Assembly: GCA_018261905.1 (NCBI GenBank) | Contig: JAGTRU010000027.1 | Coordinates: forward strand, 1-52,561 | DNA length: 52,561 bases | Source: Pseudomonadota bacterium | GTDB taxonomy: Bacteria; Pseudomonadota; Gammaproteobacteria; Burkholderiales; Rhodocyclaceae | Direction of reading: 5' to 3' | Part shown: piece after piece, positions 1-8,137 of the stretch | Numbering within the stretch: position 1 is the first letter of the stretch | How the letters are laid out: each line of letters begins with the position of its first letter | Notes under the pieces: model-generated | Seen by the model: only the letters and a program-made list of their open reading frames with translations | Databases searched by the model: none | Told to the model about the DNA's origin: nothing | Made by a program: the position numbers and the translations under genes

Positions 1-94
1 GATGCCGAAAAGCACCCGCGAACACATCGAACGCTGCGAAACCTACCTCGCCACCGGTCGCGCCCCGGTCATGCCGGTACCGCTGCCGGCCTGA
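1..94 (+). CDS. 3' end of an unidentified protein (cut by window start)
   Basis: An open frame enters from the left edge and stops with TGA at 92-94. The visible residues end in a Pro-rich tail, APVMPVPLPA. The stretch KSTREHIERCETYLATGRAP looks like normal coding sequence, but I do not recognise the family. The frame is chosen because it is open from the window edge and has GC-rich third positions. An internal ATG at position 2 is in frame and is not necessarily the true start. Confidence 0.45.
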   Translation, partial: MPKSTREHIERCETYLATGRAPVMPVPLPA

Positions 95-466
95 ATAGCC
101 GAGTCTGGCGAAGCCATTGTCAATTGCGCTTCGCTGATTGCCCTCTGACCGGCAACGATTTCGGATGATGGAATCTCTCCGCTCCTACGCCCAACTCCTG
201 TTGCTTTGGCATGCTCCAACCGAGCAAATCATTCGCTCCCGCATTGCGACTCCATAACGGCCCAAAGCGGTCGGCCACATTTTGTTACGTAGGCCGCTCA
301 GGCGAATGGATTTGTTCAGCATTTCCTTAGGCGCCGAAATTTTGTGCCATGCAACAATGGCCAGAACATCATCCTGAAAAGACCCCAAGAAATACCCATT
401 GTTATATTGCTGCCATGCAGCAATCCTGAAAGAATATGCGCACAACACATTCCATCGGGGAACTTC
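95..466. other. intergenic region with a short repeated fragment
   Basis: No convincing gene is seen here. A 17-bp string, ATTTGTTCAGCATTTCC at 310-326, recurs exactly at 4995-5011, next to repeat A3. The rest holds the leader of the downstream chemoreceptor gene. A ribosome-binding site GGGGA lies 6 nt before its ATG at 467. Confidence 0.5.
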
Positions 467-2092
467 ATGTTAGCTCGCCTCAAAATTCGCCATCGCCTGG
501 CCTTGCTGGTGATCAGTGCCGTCGTCCTGATGATGCTGACCGCCGCCTATGGCTTAAGCATTTTACGGAGTTCCATTCTCGAAGACCGGCGGATCGAAAC
601 CCGGGAAACGGTCAATGTCGCGTACAGCATCGCCGAGCATTTCGGCAAGCTGGCGGCGGCTGGCAAGATGACCCAGGAAGCCGCCCGCGAGGCCGCCCAG
701 AGCACCATTAGCGGCCTGCGTTACGAAGGGGAAAACTACTTCAGCCAGTACGACACGAGCTACCACATCCTGCGCCACCCCTTCAAGCCCGAGCTCAACG
801 GCAAGGACATGGCGGACCTCAAGGACAGCACCGGCAAGCGCATCGTCTATGAACTGGTCGAAGCCGCCAAACGCGGCCAGGGCGAATTCGTCGAATATCT
901 GTGGCCGCGCGGCGCCGGCCAGACGGCGGTGGCCAAACTGGCCACCGCCCGCCTCTATGAGCCCTGGGGCCTGGTCGTCCAGTCGGGCATCTACATCGAC
1001 GATGTCGAGGCCCAATTCCGCCGCCAGGCCGGCATCGTCGGCAGCGGTATCCTGTTTGGTGTCCTGCTCCTGCTCGGCCTCTCCTGGTGGGTGGCGGGCA
1101 GTATCAGCACGCCGCTCGCCCAACTCAGCGAGCGAGTCAACCAGGTGGCGGCGAGCGGCGACCTGCGCCAGCCGATCAGCGTCGACAGCGGCGCCGAAAT
1201 CGGCGACATCGCCAACGCCTTCAACAGCCTGATTGAGCGCTTCGGCAGCATCATCCGCGACGTCGCCGGCGGCTCGCGGCAGATTCTCGACGCCTCGGAA
1301 CAACTCTCTTCCAGCATCCGCCGCATCGAACAAAGCACCGCCATCCAGAGCGAAGCCGCCGCCTCGACCGCCAGCACGGTCGAGGAAATCAGCCAGAGCA
1401 TCGGCAGTACGACGCAGAGCCTGCAACAGCTCGCCGGCTTTTCCGACAGTTCGCGGATCCTGACCGGCGACGGCCGCCAGGTGGTCAATGACGCGTCCGG
1501 CGAAATGGCCCGGATTGCCGACTCGGTGGCTACCTCGGCCCAGGCGGTCGACCAGTTGGGGCAGGAGTCGCGGGGCATTTCCGAAATTGTCGCGGTCATC
1601 CGCGACATCGCCGACCAGACCAATCTGCTGGCGCTCAACGCCGCGATCGAGGCGGCACGGGCCGGCGAAACGGGACGCGGCTTCGCCGTCGTGGCCGACG
1701 AAGTCCGCAAACTGGCCGAACGTACCGCCAAATCGACCCAGCAGATCTCGCAGATGATCGACGCCATCCAGGGCCAGACCGCAAGCGCCGTGGCCGGCAT
1801 TCGTCAGGTTTCCAGCCTCGCCCTGCATGGCGTCGAGCTGGCCAACCAGGCCGGCGCGGCGGTCTCACGCATCGACGACAGCGTCGGCGAAGTCAGTCAG
1901 GTGGTGGCCGATATCGCCCGGGCTGCGGCGGAGCAACATCAGGCCAGCAATAGCATTTCCAGCCATATCGAGGACATTTCCCGGCAAGCCCATGAAAACA
2001 CCGCGGCCATGCGCGATGTCGGGCAGGCGGCGCAAGCCCTGGAAACGATGGCCGAGCGCATGAAGGCCGGGATTTCGCACTTCCAGGTTTAA
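467..2092 (+). CDS. methyl-accepting chemotaxis protein with single Cache sensor domain
   Basis: This is a transmembrane chemoreceptor that should signal to CheA/CheW. The start at ATG 467 ([15 protein letters not shown]) is preferred over an in-frame ATG at 344, because it has a GGGGA site and puts the first membrane helix at about residues 11-31. A periplasmic sCache-type domain follows, with the typical motif [15 protein letters not shown] and the end motif [16 protein letters not shown]. The second helix is at about 188-210, then a HAMP domain, then the cytoplasmic signalling hairpin. The conserved tip [19 protein letters not shown] lies at roughly residues 385-405. Length 541 aa is normal. 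The ligand is unknown; Cache domains often bind small organic acids. It stands alone, with repeats downstream. Confidence 0.93.
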   Translation: MLARLKIRHRLALLVISAVVLMMLTAAYGLSILRSSILEDRRIETRETVNVAYSIAEHFGKLAAAGKMTQEAAREAAQSTISGLRYEGENYFSQYDTSYHILRHPFKPELNGKDMADLKDSTGKRIVYELVEAAKRGQGEFVEYLWPRGAGQTAVAKLATARLYEPWGLVVQSGIYIDDVEAQFRRQAGIVGSGILFGVLLLLGLSWWVAGSISTPLAQLSERVNQVAASGDLRQPISVDSGAEIGDIANAFNSLIERFGSIIRDVAGGSRQILDASEQLSSSIRRIEQSTAIQSEAAASTASTVEEISQSIGSTTQSLQQLAGFSDSSRILTGDGRQVVNDASGEMARIADSVATSAQAVDQLGQESRGISEIVAVIRDIADQTNLLALNAAIEAARAGETGRGFAVVADEVRKLAERTAKSTQQISQMIDAIQGQTASAVAGIRQVSSLALHGVELANQAGAAVSRIDDSVGEVSQVVADIARAAAEQHQASNSISSHIEDISRQAHENTAAMRDVGQAAQALETMAERMKAGISHFQV

Positions 2093-2106
2093 TCCAGAAA
2101 ACGCCA

Positions 2107-2255
2107 TTGAACCGCAGAGACGCAGAGATACTGAGGAAAAACAAAGGCTTGCCAGGCTGATTCAGCCCACCTTCTGGGTGAGCCGCAAAAACCTTGCAAG
2201 CCACTGTTTTTACGTTTTTCTCTGCTCCTTTGCGACTCTGCGGTAAGGTTTTTAG
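2107..2255. repeat. repeat A1: imperfect long palindrome (ACCGCAGAG family)
   Basis: The stretch begins with ACCGCAGAGACGCAGAG and ends with the near-reverse complement (CTTTGCGACTCTGCGGT), so it can fold into a long hairpin. The middle has a further inverted repeat, GGCTTGC...GCAAGCC. Related copies are A2 at 16278-16434 and A3 at 5011-5125. Repeats with these CCGCAGAG ends are scattered through many bacterial genomes. I see no coding sequence in it. Confidence 0.75.
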
Positions 2256-2261
2256 GTTTAA

Positions 2262-2495
2262 CCTTGAAACCTCAGTTGAACGAGGCTGTTGGTGCGTTTG
2301 GGCGGGATGGCCGGCGCGAAGCGACGACGCGGCAGGCTCATGCCTGCAAGGAGGAGCGACAAAGCCGGCCGCCCGCCCAGATGTGCCAGCGGCCGCGTAG
2401 CGCTCTCACCCTTTGGGTGAATCACCTCGAAGCTACAAAGTCAGCGCTCATGCGGCTCGCCTGAGATGGATAAGCGGTCAACTGAGGTTTCAAGG
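2262..2495 (+). mobile_element. MITE-like element B1, 234 bp, with terminal inverted repeats and 5-bp target duplication
   Basis: It starts CCTTGAAACCTCAGTTGA and ends with the exact reverse complement, an 18-bp terminal inverted repeat. Both ends are flanked by TTTAA, a 5-bp target site duplication. A second copy of the same length lies in opposite orientation at 24458-24691, flanked by ATGAT. The core from about 2310 to 2410 is nearly identical between copies. No transposase is encoded. The insertion sits at the stop codon of the minus-strand Fe-S protein gene: the TAA at 2497-2499 lies in the right-hand TTTAA copy and is intact. Confidence 0.85.
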
Positions 2496-2496
2496 T

Positions 2497-3849
2497 TTAA
2501 GCCAGGGCCCGCTGCAGGAGCACCGCGGCATGAATCGCCTGCCGTCCGGTGCCGTCGGCGATCTGGTGGCGGCAGGAAAAGCCGTCGGCGACGATCAGGG
2601 TTTCCGGCGCCGCCGCACGCACGGCGGGCAGCAGCGCCAATTCGCCCATGGCCACGGAGGCCTCGTAATGCTCGGCCTCCAGTCCGAAACTGCCGGACAT
2701 GCCGCAGCAACTGGCATCGATGATTTCAAACTCGAATTCGGGAATCCAGGCCAGCACCTTGCGCACCGACTTCATCGCGCCGAAGGCCTTCTGGTGGCAA
2801 TGACCATGGATCAGCGCCTTGCCTCCGGGAATCGGTTTGAGGTCGAGTGTCATGCCCTTGTTGGCCTCGCGCATCAGGAATTCCTCGAAGAGGAAGGCCT
2901 GTTTGCCGAGTTGCGCCACCGCCGGCCCGAGCGACAGGCTGTAGAACTCGTCGCGCAGGGCGAGCAGACAGGAGGGCTCCAGCCCGATGATCGGCGTACC
3001 GGCCGCCAGAGCCGGGGCCAGCGCGACCATGACGCGCTGGCTCTCGCTTTTCGCTGCCTCGACCATGCCTTGCGACAGGTAAGTCCGGCCGCAACACAAG
3101 GGCCGCTCCGGCTCGCCGTCGTCGCTTGCCGGACGCAGCACTTCGACGGCGTAACCGGCCGCCTGCAACACCGCAGTCGCTGCCGCGGCAACTTCCGGCG
3201 TGTAGTAATGCGTGAAGGTATCGACAAACAGCACGACCTTGCCGCGCGCCCCGGCTGGACCGGCACTGGCAGCGGCCAGCGGCCCGCCGACGATCTGCGG
3301 AATCGGCCGCCGGGCGGCGATTCCCAGCCAGCGTTCGGCCTGCCGGGCCAGCCAGGGCGAGGCATTGCGCCAGCGTACCAGCCACGACAAGGGCGTCCGC
3401 CAGCGATGCAGCCAGGCCGGCAGGCCGCCAAACAAGCGGGCCCGGCGCGATAGGCCGAGGCGCTCATTCTTCTGCGCCAGGTATTCGGTCTTGATCAGGG
3501 TCATATCGACGGCGCTCGGGCATTCCTTCTTGCAGCCCTTGCAGGAAACGCACAGTTCCATCGCCGCCGCCAGATCGGGGTGGGCGAAAGGATCGTCGCC
3601 CAGTTCGCCGTTCAGCGCCGCCTTGAAGGCCTTGACCCGGGCCCCGGTCGAATGGGCTGGGTCGTGCGTGATGCGAAAACTCGGGCACATGACGCCCTTG
3701 CCGTCACGCTGGCATTGATGGTTGTTCATGCAGACGGCGACCGCCTTGGCGTAATTGCCGCCGCTCGCCGGAATGCCGGCATAGGCATCGCCGACGCCGT
3801 AGGTGTCGTAGGCCGACCAGTCGAGATGGGTTTTCATGGAGAATGCCAA
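2497..3849 (-). CDS. Fe-S/CCG-domain oxidoreductase, matches the C-terminal half of YdiJ-type D-2-hydroxyacid dehydrogenases
   Basis: This 450-aa protein has two 4Fe-4S sites near its N terminus: CMNNHQCQ...VMCPS at about residues 40-56 and CVSCKGCKKECP at about 99-110. Two CCG domains of the LutA/GlpC/HdrB type follow, with CCGRTYLSQGM and SCCGMSGSFG. The string MCPSFRITHDPAHSTGARV is the signature seen in YdiJ-like fusion proteins, where an FAD-binding oxidase domain precedes it. Here that flavin half is absent and the next gene upstream is unrelated, so this is a stand-alone Fe-S half. It probably passes electrons from a 2-hydroxyacid dehydrogenase encoded elsewhere. The start is uncertain: ATG 3849 (MAFSMKTH) or ATG 3837 (MKTH), neither with a good ribosome-binding site. 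MITE B1 abuts its stop codon. Confidence 0.8.
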   Translation of the reverse strand: MAFSMKTHLDWSAYDTYGVGDAYAGIPASGGNYAKAVAVCMNNHQCQRDGKGVMCPSFRITHDPAHSTGARVKAFKAALNGELGDDPFAHPDLAAAMELCVSCKGCKKECPSAVDMTLIKTEYLAQKNERLGLSRRARLFGGLPAWLHRWRTPLSWLVRWRNASPWLARQAERWLGIAARRPIPQIVGGPLAAASAGPAGARGKVVLFVDTFTHYYTPEVAAAATAVLQAAGYAVEVLRPASDDGEPERPLCCGRTYLSQGMVEAAKSESQRVMVALAPALAAGTPIIGLEPSCLLALRDEFYSLSLGPAVAQLGKQAFLFEEFLMREANKGMTLDLKPIPGGKALIHGHCHQKAFGAMKSVRKVLAWIPEFEFEIIDASCCGMSGSFGLEAEHYEASVAMGELALLPAVRAAAPETLIVADGFSCRHQIADGTGRQAIHAAVLLQRALA

Positions 3850-3947
3850 GCAAGACCGGCGCCACCGACAAAACCCATCGAATCAAACGGATAAGAAATC
3901 CGCATTTGTCGCGAACCCGACATGCCCCCCGGCGACAGGCTTGCCGC

Positions 3948-4301
3948 TCAGGCGCAGTGCTCGATTTCCCGACGGATCAGGATGCCGCTCCCCAGCGCCG
4001 TCATGGCCGCCTCCCGGCAGGCCAGGCCCTGGCAGCGACGGCGAAAGAGCGTTTCGTCGTGGAGCACCAGGGCGGCCGGCTGGTCGTCGTTGCCGCTGAA
4101 ATAGGCGAGACCGGCCTCCGCCAGCAAGGCGGCCAGCCGTTCCGGGTCTTCGGTGGACGCCGCGTATTCGGCATCGGGCATGGCGAAGACCCAGCAAGCG
4201 CGGTGCACGCTGATGCCGGGAGCCAGTTCGAAAGCCAGCAAAGCCCGCACCGCTTCGGGACCGGAGCGTTTGAAATCGGCCAGGTGAATGATTTCGGCCA
4301 T
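3948..4301 (-). CDS. hypothetical protein, 117 aa
   Basis: I do not recognise this family. The protein is soluble, without signal peptide or membrane segment. It begins MAEIIHLADFKRSGPEAVRALLAFEL and ends with a single Cys near the C terminus (IEHCA). Third-codon GC is like that of its neighbours, which supports a real gene. It follows the RNA methyltransferase gene by 10 bp on the same strand, so the two are probably co-transcribed. Confidence 0.65.
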   Translation of the reverse strand: MAEIIHLADFKRSGPEAVRALLAFELAPGISVHRACWVFAMPDAEYAASTEDPERLAALLAEAGLAYFSGNDDQPAALVLHDETLFRRRCQGLACREAAMTALGSGILIRREIEHCA

Positions 4302-4311
4302 TCCGCCCCCC

Positions 4312-4806
4312 TCAGTCGGCCTGGTTGCGAAAGCCGCCGGCTTTCAGCAGGCGATCGTAAAGCACGACATTGACCGTCGCCGCCAGATTCATGCAGCCAT
4401 GCGTCGGGATATAGACGATATCCCGGCACCACGAGGTGACGCTCTTTTTCAGGCTGCCGTCTTCCGGGCCGAAGATGTAGAAGGCCCGTTCCGGGTGCCG
4501 GTACTCGGTCAATGGCCGGGCATCCGGGTGGATCTCGATGGCGACCGGGACGCAGCCGAAGGGAATCACCTGCTGCAGGTCGTCGACACCGATCAGCGGC
4601 AGTTGTAGATGGACCTGCTTGGTGTCGGTGCGGAATTCGACCGCCCGCCGGTAGCGCTGGCCGGTATAGAACACCGTATTGACCCCGTAACAGCCAGCGG
4701 CGCGCATGATGGCGCCGACATTCTCGGGCCCTTTCGGGTTGTACAGCCCGATACAGGAATAACCGGTGCACTCCTTGACGGCCTGTTTTCTGCTGATGGT
4801 TTCCAT
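4312..4806 (-). CDS. TrmH/SpoU-family RNA methyltransferase
   Basis: It is expected to methylate ribose in rRNA or tRNA using S-adenosylmethionine, with a trefoil-knot (SPOUT) fold. Family motifs are NPKGPENVGAIMRAAGCYG near the N terminus, FIFGPE-like AFYIFGPEDGSLKKS in the middle, and the cofactor-binding IPTHGCMNLAATVNVVLYD near the end. At 164 aa it is a minimal catalytic domain without an N-terminal RNA-binding extension. The start at ATG 4806 (METISRKQ) has a purine-rich GAAGAAAAG upstream. In-frame codons further upstream run into the REP-like repeat and do not look coding. The RNA target cannot be told from sequence. Confidence 0.85.
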   Translation of the reverse strand: METISRKQAVKECTGYSCIGLYNPKGPENVGAIMRAAGCYGVNTVFYTGQRYRRAVEFRTDTKQVHLQLPLIGVDDLQQVIPFGCVPVAIEIHPDARPLTEYRHPERAFYIFGPEDGSLKKSVTSWCRDIVYIPTHGCMNLAATVNVVLYDRLLKAGGFRNQAD

Positions 4807-4892
4807 GCTTTTCTTCAAGTGGCGAGTTTTCGCCAGTTTACGGTGAATCGCGGCGGGCGACGATTTCTCGACCCATGAATCCTGCCCGCCCC

Positions 4893-4953
4893 GGAGCGGC
4901 TTCAGCCGCGAAGGGTGATCTGCTCGTTGCGCATTCGCGGCTGAAGCCGCTCC
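4893..4953. repeat. REP/BIME-like inverted repeat
   Basis: Two arms of 20 nt, at 4893-4912 and 4934-4953, are perfect reverse complements. Each contains the palindrome GCGGCTTCAGCCGC. The intervening loop is 21 nt. This is the layout of a paired REP (BIME) as known from Pseudomonas and relatives. No RAYT transposase gene is visible in the window. It lies upstream of the RNA methyltransferase gene. Confidence 0.85.
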
Positions 4954-5010
4954 CACGGCTGGTTCCTATTAATTTGGCAGGCTCTGACCGGCCCATTTGT
5001 TCAGCATTTC

Positions 5011-5125
5011 CCTAAAAACCTTACCGCAGAGTCGCAGAGAAGGCGCCAAGAAAAACCTACTAACCTCAAGCGGATTTCCTTGGCGCTTTCTTTCCGCCTT
5101 GCCGCCTTGGCGGTGGATTTTGAAT
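5011..5125. repeat. repeat A3: diverged copy of the CCGCAGAG palindromic family
   Basis: It opens with CCTAAAAACCTTACCGCAGA, which is the reverse complement of the end of repeat A1. It then carries its own inner inverted repeat around GGCGCCAAG and CTTGGCGC, and ends near CCGCCTTGGCGGTGG. It is flanked on the left by the 17-bp string also found at 310-326. No coding sequence is seen. Confidence 0.6.
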
Positions 5126-5138
5126 TTTTCACAGCCAT

Positions 5139-5552
5139 TTAGTCGCCGCTGCACGTGCCGCCAGAATCGCCGGCACAATCGCCGGCCGCGCCGAAACCAC
5201 AGGCATCGCCGCTATAGAGATCGACGCTCGGGCTGCTATAGCTTCTGCCGAGCGGCGGGCCGCTGTCGAACGGCGCGTTTTCCGGCCCATTGCGCTCGGC
5301 TGCGGCCCGCGGTTGCGCGGCACGAGCGACGCTCGGCCGAGTCGGGCACCGGGCCTGCGCCCAGAAATATCCGCACAGCCAACCGCCGCCGAGGCAGGCA
5401 AAAAGCAGTTTGAGAAGGGTCACCGTCGGCCATTGAAAAAAATGCGCCCGGCAGACGAGCAGACCGACGAGCAGTCCCAGCCCGGCCCCGAGCCGGGCGC
5501 CCGAGGATTTCTCCGGGCGCGCCAAGGGCGCGGCCTTTCTATTGTCGGTCAT
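5139..5552 (-). CDS. small membrane protein with Gly/Cys-rich tail, coupled to the penicillin-binding protein
   Basis: The ATG at 5552 overlaps the stop of the upstream penicillin-binding protein gene as ATGA, so translation is probably coupled. The 137-aa product has two hydrophobic segments, about residues 22-38 (GARLGAGLGLLVGLLVC) and about 45-64 (LLKLLFACLGGGWLCGYF). The tail is polar and ends in a Gly/Asp/Ser-rich stretch with three Cys (SGDACGFGAAGDCAGDSGG). I do not recognise the family. A longer frame runs further upstream inside the penicillin-binding protein gene, but it is Arg/Pro-rich shadow sequence. The function may relate to cell-wall synthesis by context only. Confidence 0.65.
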   Translation of the reverse strand: MTDNRKAAPLARPEKSSGARLGAGLGLLVGLLVCRAHFFQWPTVTLLKLLFACLGGGWLCGYFWAQARCPTRPSVARAAQPRAAAERNGPENAPFDSGPPLGRSYSSPSVDLYSGDACGFGAAGDCAGDSGGTCSGD

Positions 5553-7954
5553 GGCGGGCTGTCGTTGTTCTCGGGCCGGCCGGGCTCGAGCGGGACGATC
5601 CCCGGCAGGCCGTTTTCGCCCTGCCAACGGTAGCCGGGCGGCGCCCCGAGGCGGTCGGTGGACTGCAGGCGCATCTGCTCGTCGCCCGGCCCCGCCTCGC
5701 CTTTCTCCGGCGCCGGGCGTTCGCGCGCCGGCCGGGGGGGGCGCGCCGGAGGCGGCGACTCGGCCGGCGGGGTCCGCCCGAGCAGGTTGCCGAACCAGTC
5801 GCTGACGCGATGGAGCAAGGCACCGAAGATGCCGCTTTCCGCCGCCTCGGGGAACCGGGCCTGGCGATCGATCAGGCGGGCCCGCAAGGACTGCCGGAAG
5901 AAGTCGCCGACCATCGGCAAGGCACTGTGGGCGCCCTGCCCCCAATAGTCGCTGCGTAGCGTGACGCGGTTGTCGTTGAAGCCGACCCAGGCCCCGGCCA
6001 CCAGTTGCCGATGCATCAGGATGAACCAGCCATCGGCATTGCCTTGCGTCGTCCCGGTCTTGCCGGCGACATCGGCCCGGATGCCGAAGCGGGAACGGAT
6101 GGCGCTGCCGGTACCACGCTCGACGACACCGCGCATGACGTCGAGCAAGGTATGTGCGGCCGCGGTCGGCAACACGTTTTCCGGCGGGGTGGCGGCGAAT
6201 TCCTCGAGCAGGCGACCATCGCTGTCCTCGATCCGGGTCACCATCAGGGGCTCCTGGTACTCGCCAGCATTGGCGATGGTGCCGTAGGCGACGACCATTT
6301 CCTTCAGGCTCACCGGGCTGGTGCCCAGCGCCAGCGACGGCACGGCGTCGAGCTTGCTGTCGCGAACGCCCATCGCCCGGGCCAGCTTGGCCACCCGATT
6401 CGGACCGACGCGTTGCATCAACTGGGCGGTGATGGTGTTTTTCGAATGCACCAGGCCGTCGCGCAGGCTGATCGGCTGGCCGCTGGGCGGCCCATCGTCG
6501 GTCGGGCGCCAGATTTCGCCGCCGCTGAGCGGGATTTCCACCGCCTGATCGAGCAGCGTATCGCTCGGACTGGCGCCTTGCGCGAAGGCGGCACCATAGA
6601 CGAACGGCTTGAAAGTCGAGCCGGGCTGGCGCCGCGCCTGCTGCACATGATCGAAAGCGTCCTGGCTGAAATCGCGGCTGCCGACCCAGGCCTTGATCTG
6701 GCCGCTGGCCGGTTCGAGGGCGAGAAAACCGGCCTGCACCCGCAGCTTCTGCTGGCGTAGCGTCTGCATGAAGGCCTTGTCGGCCTGCAGGCGTTTGCGG
6801 GCTTCTTCATCGCTCATGCCCGAGTCGAGCGCCGTCCGGTAGATCGGCGTCTCGCGGATGAAGGTCTGGATCAGTTCGTCCGCCGCCCCCCGTCCGGCCC
6901 GCGAACTCCAGGCGGCATCGGCAATCTCCTGCAACTGCCGGCCCTGACGCGCCACCACCTGGTTGGCCAGGGCCTGCAGGCGGGAATCGAGCGTCGTGTG
7001 CACGACCAGGCCATCGGCGTAAATGTTGTAGCCATTGCGGTCGGCCCAGGCGATCAGCCATTTGCGCAATTGCTGAGTGAAGTGCGGGGCCGGTCCCAGG
7101 GGCTCCTCCTGGCGCTCGAACTCGACGCCGAGCGGCTTCTTTTTCAGCGTCTCGAACTTGCCCGCCGTCAGCGCCTGATGCTTGACCATCTGGGCGAGCA
7201 CGGTATTGCGCCGAAGCAGGGCGCGATCCGGATTGAGCACCGGGTTGTAGTAGCTGTTGCCCTTCAGCATGCCGACCAGGGTGGCGCTCTGCAGCACGCT
7301 CAGGGCGTCGGCCGAGGTATCGAAATAGGTGCGCGCCGCCATCTCGATGCCGTAGGCGTTGTAGAGAAAAGGGACGGTATTCAGATAGGTCTCGAGAATT
7401 TCCCGCTTGGTATACAGGGCCTCGATCTTGAGCGCGGTGATGGCTTCCTTGAGCTTGCGGGTCAGCGTCGGGGCGCGCCCGATTTCCTCGGGATAGAGAT
7501 TGCGGGCTAGCTGCTGGGTCAGCGTCGAGCCGCCCTGACGGTCGCCGGCAAAGGTATACAGCGCGGCGCCCGCGGTGCGCCGCCAGTCGATGCCGTGATG
7601 CTGGTAAAAACGGTGATCCTCGGTCGCCACCAGGGCCGCCACCACCGCCGGCGAAATATCATCGATCTTGACCCAGACCCGGTTGGAGCGCTTGAAAACC
7701 GCCAGTTCCTTGCCATCCGCCGAAAGAATACGGGCCGGCTGCTCGAGCTTGGCCTTGCCGATATCGCTGATGCTCGGCGTAAAGGGAATCAGCAACAGCG
7801 CATAGAGCAGCAACAGCAACGGCCCGGCAGCCAACCCCCAGGCGACGCCGCGGCGGGTGGGATGGCGCAGGCGGCCGAACAATTCGGCCGCGCTGGCAGC
7901 AATGCGGGCCAGGGCCGGTTTTATGGGAAGAAAATTCACGCGGCAAAGGTACAT
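5549..7954 (-). CDS. class A penicillin-binding protein (PBP1A/1C-type peptidoglycan synthase)
   Basis: This bifunctional cell-wall enzyme polymerises glycan strands and cross-links peptides on the periplasmic face. An N-terminal membrane anchor lies at about residues 40-60. The glycosyltransferase domain shows ATEDHRFYQHHGID (about 110-123), GGSTLTQQLARNLY and KREILETYLN. The transpeptidase domain shows the active-site motif PGSTFKP (Ser near 446), SKN (about 503) and GKTGTTQGNADGW (about 630). The length of about 800 aa is normal. ATG 7954 is used; TTG 7957 and GTG at 7939 are alternatives, none with a clear ribosome-binding site. The C terminus is Pro/Arg-rich. It overlaps the next gene by 4 bp. 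Confidence 0.92.
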   Translation of the reverse strand: MYLCRVNFLPIKPALARIAASAAELFGRLRHPTRRGVAWGLAAGPLLLLLYALLLIPFTPSISDIGKAKLEQPARILSADGKELAVFKRSNRVWVKIDDISPAVVAALVATEDHRFYQHHGIDWRRTAGAALYTFAGDRQGGSTLTQQLARNLYPEEIGRAPTLTRKLKEAITALKIEALYTKREILETYLNTVPFLYNAYGIEMAARTYFDTSADALSVLQSATLVGMLKGNSYYNPVLNPDRALLRRNTVLAQMVKHQALTAGKFETLKKKPLGVEFERQEEPLGPAPHFTQQLRKWLIAWADRNGYNIYADGLVVHTTLDSRLQALANQVVARQGRQLQEIADAAWSSRAGRGAADELIQTFIRETPIYRTALDSGMSDEEARKRLQADKAFMQTLRQQKLRVQAGFLALEPASGQIKAWVGSRDFSQDAFDHVQQARRQPGSTFKPFVYGAAFAQGASPSDTLLDQAVEIPLSGGEIWRPTDDGPPSGQPISLRDGLVHSKNTITAQLMQRVGPNRVAKLARAMGVRDSKLDAVPSLALGTSPVSLKEMVVAYGTIANAGEYQEPLMVTRIEDSDGRLLEEFAATPPENVLPTAAAHTLLDVMRGVVERGTGSAIRSRFGIRADVAGKTGTTQGNADGWFILMHRQLVAGAWVGFNDNRVTLRSDYWGQGAHSALPMVGDFFRQSLRARLIDRQARFPEAAESGIFGALLHRVSDWFGNLLGRTPPAESPPPARPPRPARERPAPEKGEAGPGDEQMRLQSTDRLGAPPGYRWQGENGLPGIVPLEPGRPENNDSPP

Positions 7955-8137
7955 CAAGGCGCCGACGGGGGGAAGCCGCGACGCGCCGGATTCGGGTGAT
8001 CGGAAGACAATGGCGAACTACTCGCCGGGTAGGGCGCCTTTGCCGATAGCCGGGGCCCGAGTCGAAAATGCTGCGGGAGCGCCCGATTTATACCCGCTAC
8101 CACGAACTCAAGTCGCCCAGCCCAATGACGGCCATCC

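Noticed and set aside
563..1828. Long open frame antisense to the first chemoreceptor
   Set aside because: A GC-rich shadow of the real gene; low-complexity Gly/Ala/Asp-rich translation and no motifs.
2264..2464. Possible small protein encoded by the MITE core (KPQLNEAVGAFG...)
   Set aside because: Both MITE copies keep a similar frame, but this follows from the near-identical DNA; there is no codon-type conservation to support a protein.
2413..3453. Long plus-strand open frame opposite the Fe-S protein gene
   Set aside because: It starts inside MITE B1 and is Gln/Arg/Gly-rich; the minus strand has clear Fe-S motifs.
4893..4953. REP pair as a CRISPR fragment or tRNA-like gene
   Set aside because: Only two inverted arms and no direct repeat-spacer pattern or cloverleaf. 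No CRISPR array or tRNA/rRNA gene was found in the window.
5553..5945. N-terminal extension of the small Cys-rich membrane protein
   Set aside because: It overlaps the penicillin-binding protein gene, is Arg/Pro-rich, and the ATGA-coupled start at 5552 is far better.
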